A DNA stretch of 64,000 nt. Origin: JAFGXT01 sp963677165 (GTDB taxonomy: Bacteria > Verrucomicrobiota > Lentisphaeria > Victivallales > SZUA-371). The position numbers and the translations under genes were made by a program. Numbering within the stretch: position 1 is the stretch's first letter; every line of letters begins with the position of its first letter. Shown one piece after another: positions 16,856-24,816 of this stretch. The DNA is taken from the NCBI GenBank assembly GCA_963677165.2, contig CAXXSX010000002.1:4650001-4714000 (forward strand), in the 5' to 3' direction. The notes beneath the pieces were generated by a model. The model did no database searches. It saw nothing but the letters and a program-made list of their open reading frames with translations, and had not been told where the DNA came from.

Positions 16856-18262
16856 TTAAAGACGGGCGATTTCCGCAGCCCAGTCAGACAGCGAATTATC
16901 CCGTGCCCCCATAATCAGTACAATATCATTACTATTCGATTGTTTTTCCAGGAAGTCAACCGCGTCAGCCCTTGAATCGAAATATTTATAGGTTTTTTTT
17001 GCGGTTTTCTGATAAGACTCGATAACTTCGTTTGATGTAGGAGTAAACGCCGCGGTTCCTCCGGCATAATAAACAGGCAACAACGCGAGAACATCTTCGT
17101 CTCCGAGCTCCTCCTCCATGACTCGAAAAAGCTCATCGCGCATAAATTTCAGCGGACCAAAACCATGAGGCTGGAATATCGCGATAATTCTGCCATTTAA
17201 AATTTGTCTGGCTCCATGGATACATGAGACCAGTTTTTCCACATTATGCGCATAATCATCATATACCCTCGCTCCCGTGGACAGCTTTCCGGCATAGTCA
17301 AAACGTCGCCAGACTCCCTGAAACTCAGACACTGCCGGAATACCACGTTTAATCGGCACGCCAAGCATGGCAAAGGAAGCAAGTACCGCAGAAGCGTTTG
17401 ACGCGTTATGACGTCCGGGCATAGGCAGAGAAACATCTTTTATACTACCGAAGTCAGCTTTAAATTCGCCATTAGCAGAGCAATAATTAGAGTAATCCCA
17501 TGAATTATCAGAATTACCATCCGCATCAAAAACAGTTATATTAAGATGCTTCATGCAGTCATCGCCCAGAACCGAAAGCAAGGATTTTTCAATGACAGCG
17601 CCTTTTTTTGTCTGACGCAGAAATTGTTGAAAAACATCGATCAATTCATCTTTGGAATAATGATCAGTGCCAATATTAAGAATAAGTGAATAGTCCGGAT
17701 GATAGGCCAACAGACTTTTATCACTTTCATCGGCCTCAAACACAAAGTAGTCGCCTTCCCCTTTTCCATAATTTCCAGTTCGAGCCGGCCCGATAAAGCT
17801 GTTCACCAGCCCGCCGGCAAGAAATGACGGGGCAAGTCCGGCACGGTGCAGCGATTCCGCCAACCAGGAAGATACCGTAGTTTTTCCGCAACTCCCAGTT
17901 ACCGCGATCATCTGTTGCTTGTTTGCCGCCATGGCCATGGAAAGCGCTTCGGAACGATGCAGGCGGATCACCTCTTCACCGGCTGCAACAAAATCCGGAT
18001 TATCATCTTCAATGGCGGTAGAATAAACCAAAAAATCGGGTCTGGTTTCAACCACACCCGATCCATCCTGGCGATAGAGGGATATACCCTGAGCTTTTAA
18101 CCGGTCAAAGATACGCCGGTTTTCGGGATTATCAATTGCACGGTCACTACCAGAAACCGTAGCACCCATGGCCTTACACATTTGAGCAAGACCACTCATA
18201 CCGATTCCACCGATTCCCACAAAGTGAATCGCCGACTCAGGAGAAAACACCTTTTCCGCCAT
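16856..18262 (-). CDS. MurC-like UDP-N-acetylmuramate amino acid ligase
   Basis: The 468-residue ATP-dependent Mur ligase has the MurC/Mpl-type N-terminal Rossmann motif GIGGIGMSGLAQ near residues 16-27, the DxxE-type region VFEADESDKS, NIGTDHYSK, DDYAHN and a C-terminal domain with FQPHGFGP. These favour MurC (adds L-Ala to UDP-MurNAc) or the recycling ligase Mpl over MurD/E/F. The ATP loop reads TGSCGKTT (122-129), where MurC normally has GTHGKTT. No other mur or fts gene is near, and the neighbours are redox and iron-sulfur genes, so a paralogue with another substrate cannot be excluded. Confidence 0.75.
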   Translation of the reverse strand: MAEKVFSPESAIHFVGIGGIGMSGLAQMCKAMGATVSGSDRAIDNPENRRIFDRLKAQGISLYRQDGSGVVETRPDFLVYSTAIEDDNPDFVAAGEEVIRLHRSEALSMAMAANKQQMIAVTGSCGKTTVSSWLAESLHRAGLAPSFLAGGLVNSFIGPARTGNYGKGEGDYFVFEADESDKSLLAYHPDYSLILNIGTDHYSKDELIDVFQQFLRQTKKGAVIEKSLLSVLGDDCMKHLNITVFDADGNSDNSWDYSNYCSANGEFKADFGSIKDVSLPMPGRHNASNASAVLASFAMLGVPIKRGIPAVSEFQGVWRRFDYAGKLSTGARVYDDYAHNVEKLVSCIHGARQILNGRIIAIFQPHGFGPLKFMRDELFRVMEEELGDEDVLALLPVYYAGGTAAFTPTSNEVIESYQKTAKKTYKYFDSRADAVDFLEKQSNSNDIVLIMGARDNSLSDWAAEIARL

Positions 18263-18275
18263 ATAATTCCCATTT

Positions 18276-18306
18276 TCCGGTTCTTTTCTCTATGGAAAGA
18301 ACCGGA
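18276..18306. repeat. Perfect 11-bp stem-loop between two genes
   Basis: Bases 18276-18286 (TCCGGTTCTTT) are the exact inverted repeat of 18296-18306, with a 9-base loop. It lies between the C_GCAxxG_C_C gene and the MurC-like gene, both on the minus strand. On the minus strand it is followed by A-rich sequence, not a T run, and it ends about 16 bases before the MurC-like ATG. It could end transcription of the iron-sulfur module, protect an mRNA end, or control the ligase; the sequence alone does not decide. Confidence 0.6.
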
Positions 18307-18317
18307 TTTATATTACT

Positions 18318-18653
18318 TTAACCAAGCTGTTCGTGCAGAGCTTTAGCTGCCAGGCCAACACATTCGGCACAGGATAGCTTATTTGCTTTACGGATTTCGC
18401 GACACTTCTGCGAACCGGCTTCATTTAGAAAAAATTCCGTAATTCGGTCCTTGTGACTTTCATTATCTGTCAATTCCAGCGCACTGAATAAAGCTCCGCA
18501 CTGTCCGTCCTGAGCTTTACCTCCGCCTTTATTGCTTAATTCTTTGATAATATCATCATCAACATCAAGTAATTCCTGAAAACCGCGCGCCACGCTCTGT
18601 GCACAGTTCAAACGTTCTTCCTTAAATGCCTTTACAGACTTATTAACAGGCAT
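18318..18653 (-). CDS. C_GCAxxG_C_C family probable redox protein
   Basis: The 111-residue protein carries the spaced cysteines of this family: NCAQSV near the start, GGGKAQDGQCGAL in the middle, and SQKCREIRK followed by LSCAECV at the end. The family is found with iron-sulfur and redox genes and is thought to bind a metal or cluster; no reaction is established. Here it closes the DUF134/NifX-like/MinD module, about 45 bases after the second NifX-like gene. The family call rests on the Cys spacing. Confidence 0.8.
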   Translation of the reverse strand: MPVNKSVKAFKEERLNCAQSVARGFQELLDVDDDIIKELSNKGGGKAQDGQCGALFSALELTDNESHKDRITEFFLNEAGSQKCREIRKANKLSCAECVGLAAKALHEQLG

Positions 18654-18697
18654 GATTATCTACTTCCTAATTTTTATTTACCAGAGAAGGCTTTGTG

Positions 18698-19033
18698 CTA
18701 GTGGTCGCAGGCATTATCGCCGGTAACCAGAGAGCCATCAAGATAGGCATTAACAATATCTTCTACTTTCCCAACAGATGCTCCCACACAAACGGAAATA
18801 CCGTTCTGAACAAAGATTTGCTGAGCTCTCATGCCCATTCCACCAGCAATAACCGTGGTAACATCGCGCTCATGCAGCCATTTCGGCAGCAAACCAGGTT
18901 CGTGCGGTGGCGGAACAACAAAGTCTACAGAGGTTATTTTTTTATTGTCATCAACATCTACAATCGCAAATTTTTCACAATGTCCAAAATGCATGCAAAG
19001 TTCGCCTTGAGCTGTGGGAATTGCAATTTTCAT
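18698..19033 (-). CDS. NifX/NifB-like (dinitrogenase cofactor family) protein 2
   Basis: The protein has about 111 residues, starting MKIAIPTAQGELCMHFGHCEKFA, with a middle segment VIAGGMGMRAQQIF and a C-terminal DNACDH. The family fold is that of NifX, NafY and the orange protein, which bind Mo- or Fe-containing clusters. The HFGHCEKF and CDH residues mark the subgroup that travels with MinD-type ferredoxin ATPases. I chose the ATG at 19033 because GGAG sits nine bases upstream; the ATGs at 19039 and 19060 fit worse. No nitrogenase genes are present, so the name reflects fold, not nitrogen fixation. Confidence 0.88.
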   Translation of the reverse strand: MKIAIPTAQGELCMHFGHCEKFAIVDVDDNKKITSVDFVVPPPHEPGLLPKWLHERDVTTVIAGGMGMRAQQIFVQNGISVCVGASVGKVEDIVNAYLDGSLVTGDNACDH

Positions 19034-19118
19034 AATCATATTCTCCTTTAAGTAATACATTTGTTTCTTTTTAATTTAAACGGATATTATCCATTATCAA
19101 CTAAATTAATAAATTTTA

Positions 19119-20912
19119 TCAATCCAACAAGGTCTTACTGACTGTTTCCCAGGCTGCGCGAATTGAATCAGCTACTGGTCCTTCAACAGACAATGCTCCT
19201 TTTCCTGCTTTCAATGCCTTTACCACGTTTTCATCAAACGGAATATCGGCAATTACATCCACGCCCTGGTCCGCCGCAAATGCTTTGATTTCTCCCGCTT
19301 TATCTGGATTCAAATCAGCCTTATTAATGATTACTCTGGCACCCAGTCCAAAGTGCTTAATTAGTGCCACAATACGTCCAAGATCATGAAGTCCGGAAAC
19401 CGTCGGTTCTGTTACGATTACAATCGCATCACTGCCGGTAATCGAGGCAATCACCGGACATCCGGCTCCCGGCGGTCCATCTGTCAGCAACAACGGATAT
19501 TTCAGTTCATCCGCAGTCTGCGCTGCCAGCTTTCGAACCTGCGCAACCAGCTTGCCGGAATTGTCTTCTCCATTGGCCAGACGAGCATGCACCAGAGGAC
19601 CAGCTTTTCCTACAGAACGACGGAGTTTTCCAGTATGTTTATCATCAGATGAAATCGCGTTGACCGGACAAATATGCTCACACAAGCCGCAACCTTCACA
19701 TGTCAAATCGCTAACTTCACAGCGCCCGTCTCCAGAACAAATAATTCCACCAAAACGACAGGCTTCGGCACAAGCGCCACATCCTATACAAGTATCATAA
19801 TTGATAACAGCACGCTTTCCTCCTGAAAAATCCTTTTCCGAAACAGTTAGAGAATTCATCAATAAATGCAGATTGGCAGCGTCTACATCCGCATCGACCA
19901 TAACTTTATCGTCAGCAAGTTCCGCGAATGCAGACGATACGGTAGTCTTACCGGTTCCGCCCTTACCACTTAAAACTGTCAATTCTTTGTGCGTAGCCGC
20001 GCTGCCCGGTTTTAAATCGCCATAACCGGAAGTCATGGATATACGTTCCGGTTCCAGTTGCGCGATAGCGGTCAATTTTCCGGCAGCGCGAAGCATATCA
20101 ACAAATCCTGATTTCAGTTCGGGAAACTCTTCAACCAGTATTTTTCCTTCAGAATATGCTTCGGCGTATTCACGCTTGAATGGGATTCGTCCGATCACCG
20201 GAACCCCTGCCCTTTCAGCATAATCCGTAATAATTTTGTCAACACCGTCAGATTTGTTAATAACAATTCCAGACGCAAGCCCCAGACGCACAGTCAAATT
20301 AACCGCAAGCTGGAGGTCGCTAAGACCAAACGGAGTCGGTTCCGTAACCAGAATAACCACATCGCTGCCGGAAAATGCCTCAACGGCCGGACAGCTTGTT
20401 CCCGGAGGACAGTCGATAATATTAAGTCCTTCCGGATCACAGCATTCCTTTACTGCATCGATTACCCGTGTGGTCAGAACTTCTCCAATGTTAAGAAGTC
20501 CACGAGCAAAGCCAAAAGGTTCCGTATTATCGGAACGCTCAACAATTCCCACCGGACGATCAACTTCTGTAAAAGCGCCTTCCGGACAGACATTCACGCA
20601 AACACCACAGGAATGACATAGTTCCTGAAATATCATGACATTGTTTTTGACTACGGCTAGCGCATTATAACGGCACTCTTTTCCGCAGATACCGCAACCT
20701 GTACATTTTGTTGCGTCAACCTTAGGAACCTTCACGGTCACATCTTTGGTAACTTCCGGCTCACGGGAAAGAAAAAGGTTACAGTCAGGCGCCTCAACAT
20801 CGCAGTCAAGAAGCCTGACGTTATCCTCCAGCTCTGCCGCAGCATAAGCCAGATTCAGCGCAAAGGTGGTTTTCCCGGTTCCCCCCTTGCCGCTGCCAAT
20901 TGCTATTTTCAC
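19119..20912 (-). CDS. Fused double MinD-type ATPase with inserted ferredoxin domains
   Basis: The 597-residue cytoplasmic protein is two complete MinD/Mrp-type P-loop ATPases in tandem, each with a 2[4Fe-4S] ferredoxin insert. Half one: P-loop GSGKGGTGKTT near residue 6-16; cluster cysteines C70, C73, C76, C80 and C99, C102, C105, C109. Half two: P-loop SGKGGTGKT at 315-323; cysteines C375, C378, C381, C385 and C405, C408, C411, C415. Both halves keep the DCPPG or TDGPPGAG segment and the EPT motif. The two ATPases are normally separate adjacent genes, as in the Desulfovibrio orange-protein (ORP) operon; here they are one chain. It sits between two NifX-like genes and is probably a scaffold or electron-linked ATPase for a metal cluster. 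Confidence 0.93.
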   Translation of the reverse strand: MKIAIGSGKGGTGKTTFALNLAYAAAELEDNVRLLDCDVEAPDCNLFLSREPEVTKDVTVKVPKVDATKCTGCGICGKECRYNALAVVKNNVMIFQELCHSCGVCVNVCPEGAFTEVDRPVGIVERSDNTEPFGFARGLLNIGEVLTTRVIDAVKECCDPEGLNIIDCPPGTSCPAVEAFSGSDVVILVTEPTPFGLSDLQLAVNLTVRLGLASGIVINKSDGVDKIITDYAERAGVPVIGRIPFKREYAEAYSEGKILVEEFPELKSGFVDMLRAAGKLTAIAQLEPERISMTSGYGDLKPGSAATHKELTVLSGKGGTGKTTVSSAFAELADDKVMVDADVDAANLHLLMNSLTVSEKDFSGGKRAVINYDTCIGCGACAEACRFGGIICSGDGRCEVSDLTCEGCGLCEHICPVNAISSDDKHTGKLRRSVGKAGPLVHARLANGEDNSGKLVAQVRKLAAQTADELKYPLLLTDGPPGAGCPVIASITGSDAIVIVTEPTVSGLHDLGRIVALIKHFGLGARVIINKADLNPDKAGEIKAFAADQGVDVIADIPFDENVVKALKAGKGALSVEGPVADSIRAAWETVSKTLLD

Positions 20913-20938
20913 TATTTATTATTCCTTAATTATATTGC

Positions 20939-21304
20939 TCAAACCCAATGACCTTCAACATCAGCTGAATCAGCGGGCTGCAGTTTACCGGCCAGAAAAT
21001 CATCAATTGCAGCTTTCACCTGCGCTCCGGCGGGAGCCACGATAATTTGGGTTCCGGCAGTAGTCAATACTTTAAACGCTTTCGGTCCGCAATGACCGGA
21101 TATTACAACATCAGCTCCGGAGTTCAAGACATTCTGAGCAGCTTGAATTCCTGCTCCCTGTGGCGCATTTAAATTTTGAACATTATCAACAAACTCAACG
21201 TTATTACTTTCCGAATCGAAGAGAACAAACCCGGCGGCTCTTCCGAACCTCGGGTCAACCGTTCCTTCAAGTGAATTACTCTGTGCGGAAACGGCTATTT
21301 TCAT
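20939..21304 (-). CDS. NifX/NifB-like (dinitrogenase cofactor family) protein 1
   Basis: The 121-residue protein has the pattern MKIAVSAQSNSLEGTVDPRFGRAAGF, then NAPQGAGIQAAQ and SGHCGPKAFKVL, typical of the MTH1175/orange-protein branch of the NifX fold. The single Cys in GHCGPKA is a likely contact for a metal cluster. Its ATG shares a base with the stop of the DUF5320 gene (TAATG), indicating coupled translation, and the double MinD gene follows after 26 bases. The related protein at 18698 belongs to the HFGHCEKF subgroup, so the module has one of each kind. Confidence 0.9.
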   Translation of the reverse strand: MKIAVSAQSNSLEGTVDPRFGRAAGFVLFDSESNNVEFVDNVQNLNAPQGAGIQAAQNVLNSGADVVISGHCGPKAFKVLTTAGTQIIVAPAGAQVKAAIDDFLAGKLQPADSADVEGHWV

Positions 21305-21561
21305 TACTTGTTCTCCTTTTGCTCAAGAGCGTCAAGGCGGGTAAGAATAGAATCCAGTTTTGCTTCAATATTACCAGTTGCCGCATAGCCGTCAACATTA
21401 GCGCGTGCATATCCACGTCCCATACCACGTCCCATACCACGGCGTCCACCAAAAGCTCCAGCTCCACGTCCCGGACGACTTGCATTACCAGTACAGTAAC
21501 CGAAGCCTCCGCCAGTCATCGGGCCCATTCCATTAGGTCCAGTTCCATTAAATCCAGGCAT
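21304..21561 (-). CDS. DUF5320-type small glycine-rich protein
   Basis: The protein has 85 residues. The N-terminus MPGFNGTGPNGMGPMTGGGFGYC is followed by Gly/Arg-rich repeats (GRRGMGRGMGRGYAR) and a short C-terminal coiled coil (LDSILTRLDALEQKE). This layout is that of the small DUF5320 proteins found beside NifX-like and MinD-type genes. I chose the ATG at 21561 because GGAG sits eight bases upstream; an ATG two codons earlier is also possible. It is the second gene of the DUF134-led operon and overlaps the next gene by one base. Function unknown; an RNA-binding or scaffold role would be speculation. Confidence 0.8.
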   Translation of the reverse strand: MPGFNGTGPNGMGPMTGGGFGYCTGNASRPGRGAGAFGGRRGMGRGMGRGYARANVDGYAATGNIEAKLDSILTRLDALEQKENK

Positions 21562-21574
21562 TTTCATGTCTCCT

Positions 21575-21958
21575 TTATTGGATGTTTCCATTACGCGGCG
21601 GCCCATTACCGCCGCCTCTATATCTTCTTCCGCGTCCACCACGCGGACAAAACTCATCACTAGGCGGATTAATTTCAACGTGTCCGCCTTCCACTCTCAT
21701 TGCTTTGCTGTTAATTAACGCATCCGCAATTTTCTTATGTGCAGACTTTATGATATTACCAAACGTCTGGCGCGATACATTCATTTTTTCCGCAGCCTCA
21801 GCCTGATAAAGACCTTCAAGATCCGCCAGCCGAACCGCTTCCATTTCATCAAGCGTTAGACAAATTTCTTCAAGATTCCGCATGGGTACTCCCAGCGGCT
21901 TAAAGTAGGAGTACTCTGCGCTTCCGTCTATCATTCTTCTTTTAAAAGGTCTCGGCAT
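21575..21958 (-). CDS. DUF134 family DNA-binding regulator
   Basis: The 127-residue protein begins MPRPFKRRMIDG, continues with YFKPLGVPMRNLEEICLTLDEMEAVRLADLEGL and a helix-turn-helix (QAEAAEKMNVSRQTFGNII), and ends in a Gly/Arg-rich tail. This is the DUF134 pattern, a family of predicted DNA-binding proteins that precede NifX-like and MinD-type genes. The start at 21958 matches the family N-terminus; an upstream ATG at 22012 would add 18 residues and would lie inside the promoter. It is first in the operon, and a 32-bp inverted repeat overlaps its promoter, so autoregulation is likely. Confidence 0.9.
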   Translation of the reverse strand: MPRPFKRRMIDGSAEYSYFKPLGVPMRNLEEICLTLDEMEAVRLADLEGLYQAEAAEKMNVSRQTFGNIIKSAHKKIADALINSKAMRVEGGHVEINPPSDEFCPRGGRGRRYRGGGNGPPRNGNIQ

Positions 21959-21968
21959 TATATTCTCT

Positions 21969-22000
21969 CTATTATTATTGGCATATGCTAACAATAATAG
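21969..22000. promoter_or_regulatory. 32-bp inverted repeat, likely operator of the DUF134 operon
   Basis: The stretch is a near-perfect palindrome centred on GCATATGC (21981-21988), with arms CTATTATT and AATAATAG and only two imperfect base pairs. It overlaps the -10 box and the expected transcription start of the DUF134 promoter, ten bases before the ATG. That position suits a repressor or autoregulator; the DUF134 protein itself is the obvious candidate, by inference. Confidence 0.7.
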
Positions 22001-22019
22001 TTTTTCGAACAATTGTCAA
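21991..22019 (-). promoter_or_regulatory. Sigma-70 type promoter of the DUF134 operon
   Basis: On the minus strand, TTGACA (22019-22014) is followed after 17 bases by TATTGT (21996-21991). The expected start of transcription falls near 21984, at the centre of the inverted repeat, about 26 bases before the DUF134 ATG. Confidence 0.65.
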
Positions 22020-22141
22020 CTATTTATTTATAAAAAAATGGAATATTATTTTTTTAGCAAAATGAAAAGCAAGACTGTAAATTTCATCAATATGGTGTAC
22101 TTTATTGCTTTAATAAAAGTAATCAGGGACAACTAGGGAAA

Positions 22142-23116
22142 ATGGGAAGCATAATCGAACGAGCAAAAGAAGTTTTTGACATAGAAATCAACGGCCTCAA
22201 AACCCTGCGGGATAATATTGACGGTAATTTTACCATTATGGTAGAAAAATGTGTAGAACGCCTTGACGCAGGAGGTAAAATCGTAATCACCGGTGTAGGG
22301 AAAAGCGGCTACATCGGCAAAAAAATATCTGCCACTTTGGCAAGTATCGGCTCTCCTTCTGTGTTCATGCATCCAGTTGAAGCACTTCACGGAGACCTTG
22401 GAATCATGCAGTCCAACGATATCCTGCTGGCTATGAGCTACAGTGGGGAAACAGAAGAACTACTGACCATGCTAACCCCGGCCAAAAGACTGGGAATGCC
22501 AATTGTGGCAATCACTGGCAATTCAGAATCACAACTGGCAAAAATAAGTGATCTTTGCATGGAGATGAAAGTTCCGCGTGAAGCATGCCCATTTAATCTG
22601 GCACCAACAACCACCACAACCGCCCTGCTGGCGCTTGGAGATGCCCTGGCTATGGTACTGCTTGAAGTTCGGGGCTTTAAAAAAGAAGATTACGGACGCC
22701 TTCATCCGGGCGGTGCTATCGGTCGTGCCGTTACGATGCTGGTTGGAGATATTATGAGAACCAAGGAGCGTTATGCAATGGTCAGCCGTGACACCTTGGT
22801 ACGGGAAACCCTGCTAAACATGACTGAGCACAGATGTGGCTCTGCCGTTGTGGTTAACGCAGCGGGTGAACCCGAAGGTATTTTCACGGATGGTGATTTT
22901 CGGCGCCATGTTGAATACGATCTGGAAATACTCAACCGCAAAGTCGGTGACGTTATGACAGAAGATCCGTTGACGGTCCAAAGAGATCAATTAGCCATTG
23001 AAGTGATAAAAATGGTTGAGAGTAGAAAGATTGATGACATCATAGTTGTCGATGAAAGCGGCAAAGTTTGTGGGATGGTGGACATTCAGGACCTTCCAGG
23101 CTTGAAACTTATGTAA
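22142..23116 (+). CDS. kdsD: Arabinose-5-phosphate isomerase
   Basis: The 324-residue cytoplasmic protein interconverts D-ribulose 5-phosphate and D-arabinose 5-phosphate, the first step toward Kdo for lipopolysaccharide. A SIS domain (about 40-180) has ITGVGKSGYIGKKISATLASIG, the HPVEALHGDLG segment and SYSGETEEL; two CBS domains follow (VGDIMRTKERY and VGDVMTEDPL regions). Length and domain order match KdsD/KpsF. It is divergent from the DUF134 operon and followed by outer-membrane assembly genes, which fits an envelope role and implies the cell makes Kdo. Confidence 0.95.
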   Translation: MGSIIERAKEVFDIEINGLKTLRDNIDGNFTIMVEKCVERLDAGGKIVITGVGKSGYIGKKISATLASIGSPSVFMHPVEALHGDLGIMQSNDILLAMSYSGETEELLTMLTPAKRLGMPIVAITGNSESQLAKISDLCMEMKVPREACPFNLAPTTTTTALLALGDALAMVLLEVRGFKKEDYGRLHPGGAIGRAVTMLVGDIMRTKERYAMVSRDTLVRETLLNMTEHRCGSAVVVNAAGEPEGIFTDGDFRRHVEYDLEILNRKVGDVMTEDPLTVQRDQLAIEVIKMVESRKIDDIIVVDESGKVCGMVDIQDLPGLKLM

Positions 23117-23195
23117 AGCCTCTGGACTTTTTTGTTTGCCATATTATGTTAAGATTCAGTATTAGAATAATTAAATATCAGTCAGGTGGGATATA

Positions 23196-24284
23196 ATGAA
23201 GGGATTAAAAAACGGCATAACCATATTATCGGTACTGCTGTTGTCTCTTTCCGTCCACGGCAATCAGCAGGAAGCCAGCGAAGAATACAGCAAAGGACTC
23301 AAGGCCTATAAATCAAGAAATTATCTTGATGCTGCTAAAAACTTCATGGCAGCCAGGCTGCTTGCGGATGAAAGGGCAATGAAAGTTAAAGCCCTTAAGA
23401 AAGCAGCGGAAAGTTATGGGAAGGCCGGTTTTCTAAAAAAAGAATTTTTGTGTATTGAATCACTTTTAAAAGGTTATCCGTCACAAATCAATTACAAGCA
23501 GCTTGTTGATCGAGAATATATTATTGGCAATAAGTTTTTTGCAGGACACCGCGATCCAGCTTACGCTCCGTTGCGTTGGGTCCCATGGTTGACTGGGAAT
23601 GATCAATCAACCCTTATTTATGCAGAAGCCCTCAAGCATGCACCGTTTTCATCTTACGCTCCTCAAGCAAGACTCCGTCTGGCAAGATTATACATTAATA
23701 ACGGAAAAAGCCTGAATGCAATTAAACAGTTGCGAACCCTGACAAAAAAATATCCGGATAGTGAAGCGAAAAAATATGGTTACCTGGAACTAGCTAATGC
23801 TCTTATGCACCTGGCTCGCTATGGCGATGGCGACGGTAGATATAATCGTGAAGCAAACGAAGTAATGAATGAGTACCTGCGCAAATATCCAAAATCAAAA
23901 GAAGCGGAATGGGTCAAAAAGCGCATTCTAGAATCCAAAGACATTAATGCAAAAAGATTATACAATCTGGCTCAATATTACAATCGGATTGGCAATAAGA
24001 AGCCGGCAGAGCGTTATCTAAACAAAGTTCTGCGTGAATATCCAGATTCAATTCCTGTCGATGAATCTGAAGCTCTGCTGTCAAAAATTGACAATAATTT
24101 TGTACCGCTGAAATTTCGGCCTGAAATACAAAACCGTCATCAGGAATATACCGAAGAACCATTACCAAACGAAGCGGAACCTATCATTATGACCCCCGAA
24201 GGCAGCAATGGCCGTTGGCTGTTGCCGATCAGGGACCTAGGCATTGATCGCAATAAAATTTCAGAGGATAAGGATGAAAAATAG
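23196..24284 (+). CDS. BamD-like secreted TPR protein
   Basis: The 362-residue protein has a signal peptide (about residues 1-22, ending VHG) and several TPR-type repeats, for example ASEEYSKGLKAYKSRNYLDA, ARLRLARLYINNGKSLNAI and AERYLNKVLREYPDS. The repeat style and its place directly before lptE suggest an outer-membrane assembly lipoprotein of the BamD type. However, no lipobox cysteine is visible after the signal peptide, so it would not be lipid-anchored like classical BamD. A good ribosome site (GGTGGG) precedes the ATG, and the gene runs into the lptE start with an 11-base overlap. Confidence 0.65.
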   Translation: MKGLKNGITILSVLLLSLSVHGNQQEASEEYSKGLKAYKSRNYLDAAKNFMAARLLADERAMKVKALKKAAESYGKAGFLKKEFLCIESLLKGYPSQINYKQLVDREYIIGNKFFAGHRDPAYAPLRWVPWLTGNDQSTLIYAEALKHAPFSSYAPQARLRLARLYINNGKSLNAIKQLRTLTKKYPDSEAKKYGYLELANALMHLARYGDGDGRYNREANEVMNEYLRKYPKSKEAEWVKKRILESKDINAKRLYNLAQYYNRIGNKKPAERYLNKVLREYPDSIPVDESEALLSKIDNNFVPLKFRPEIQNRHQEYTEEPLPNEAEPIIMTPEGSNGRWLLPIRDLGIDRNKISEDKDEK

Positions 24285-24795
24285 AGTTATTTATTCAATT
24301 ATAATCGCGGCCTTTGGTTTGTTGCTGTCCTGCGGATGCGGGTATCAATTGGGCTCTATGATGCATCCGCAAGTAAAAACGATAGCAATAGAACCGGTTA
24401 CGAATGAAACCTTGTTCCCATATGTATCAGACGAAATGCGCAACATGCTTTGCGAATCTTTTGTGGTTGATGGATCTCTAAAAGTAAAAAACCTTAAAAC
24501 GGCTGACTGTATCCTAAAATGCAAAGTTACAGAAATAACGATCAGTGAGGTTGCACAAGCAGACTTTGATGATGATAAGGTAAGCAGGACAACAGAGTGG
24601 TCAGCAGCAATTAAAGCTGAATTCACAGTGATAATTCCCTCCCACAAAAAACCTTTAATTGGACTCAGAAAAATATCCTGCAACGCCCGTTTCCAGGGAT
24701 ACGGTGATTATACAACTATGCAGCGACAGGGCATCAAGCAGGCGGCATACAACGCAGCACAAAAAATCGTTCATGATACTACCGAGGCATGGTAA
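24274..24795 (+). CDS. lptE: LptE-family LPS-assembly lipoprotein
   Basis: The lipoprotein has 173 residues. The signal peptide ends in LLLSC (Cys at residue 20), then GCGYQLG, the usual LptE opening. Next comes KTIAIEPVTNETLFPYVSDEM, typical for this family, which plugs the LptD barrel and delivers lipopolysaccharide to the outer surface. I chose the ATG at 24274, preceded by GGATAAGG; an in-frame ATG at 24244 lies inside the previous gene. It overlaps the BamD-like gene by 11 bases. The presence of KdsD upstream supports a lipopolysaccharide-bearing cell. Confidence 0.85.
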   Translation: MKNRVIYSIIIAAFGLLLSCGCGYQLGSMMHPQVKTIAIEPVTNETLFPYVSDEMRNMLCESFVVDGSLKVKNLKTADCILKCKVTEITISEVAQADFDDDKVSRTTEWSAAIKAEFTVIIPSHKKPLIGLRKISCNARFQGYGDYTTMQRQGIKQAAYNAAQKIVHDTTEAW

Positions 24796-24816
24796 AATAA
24801 ATAAAGGGGGCGTAAA

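Noticed and set aside
18698..21304. NifX/NifB-like proteins as evidence for nitrogen fixation
   Set aside because: No nitrogenase or true NifB radical-SAM protein is present; the same fold occurs widely in ORP/MinD-type modules.
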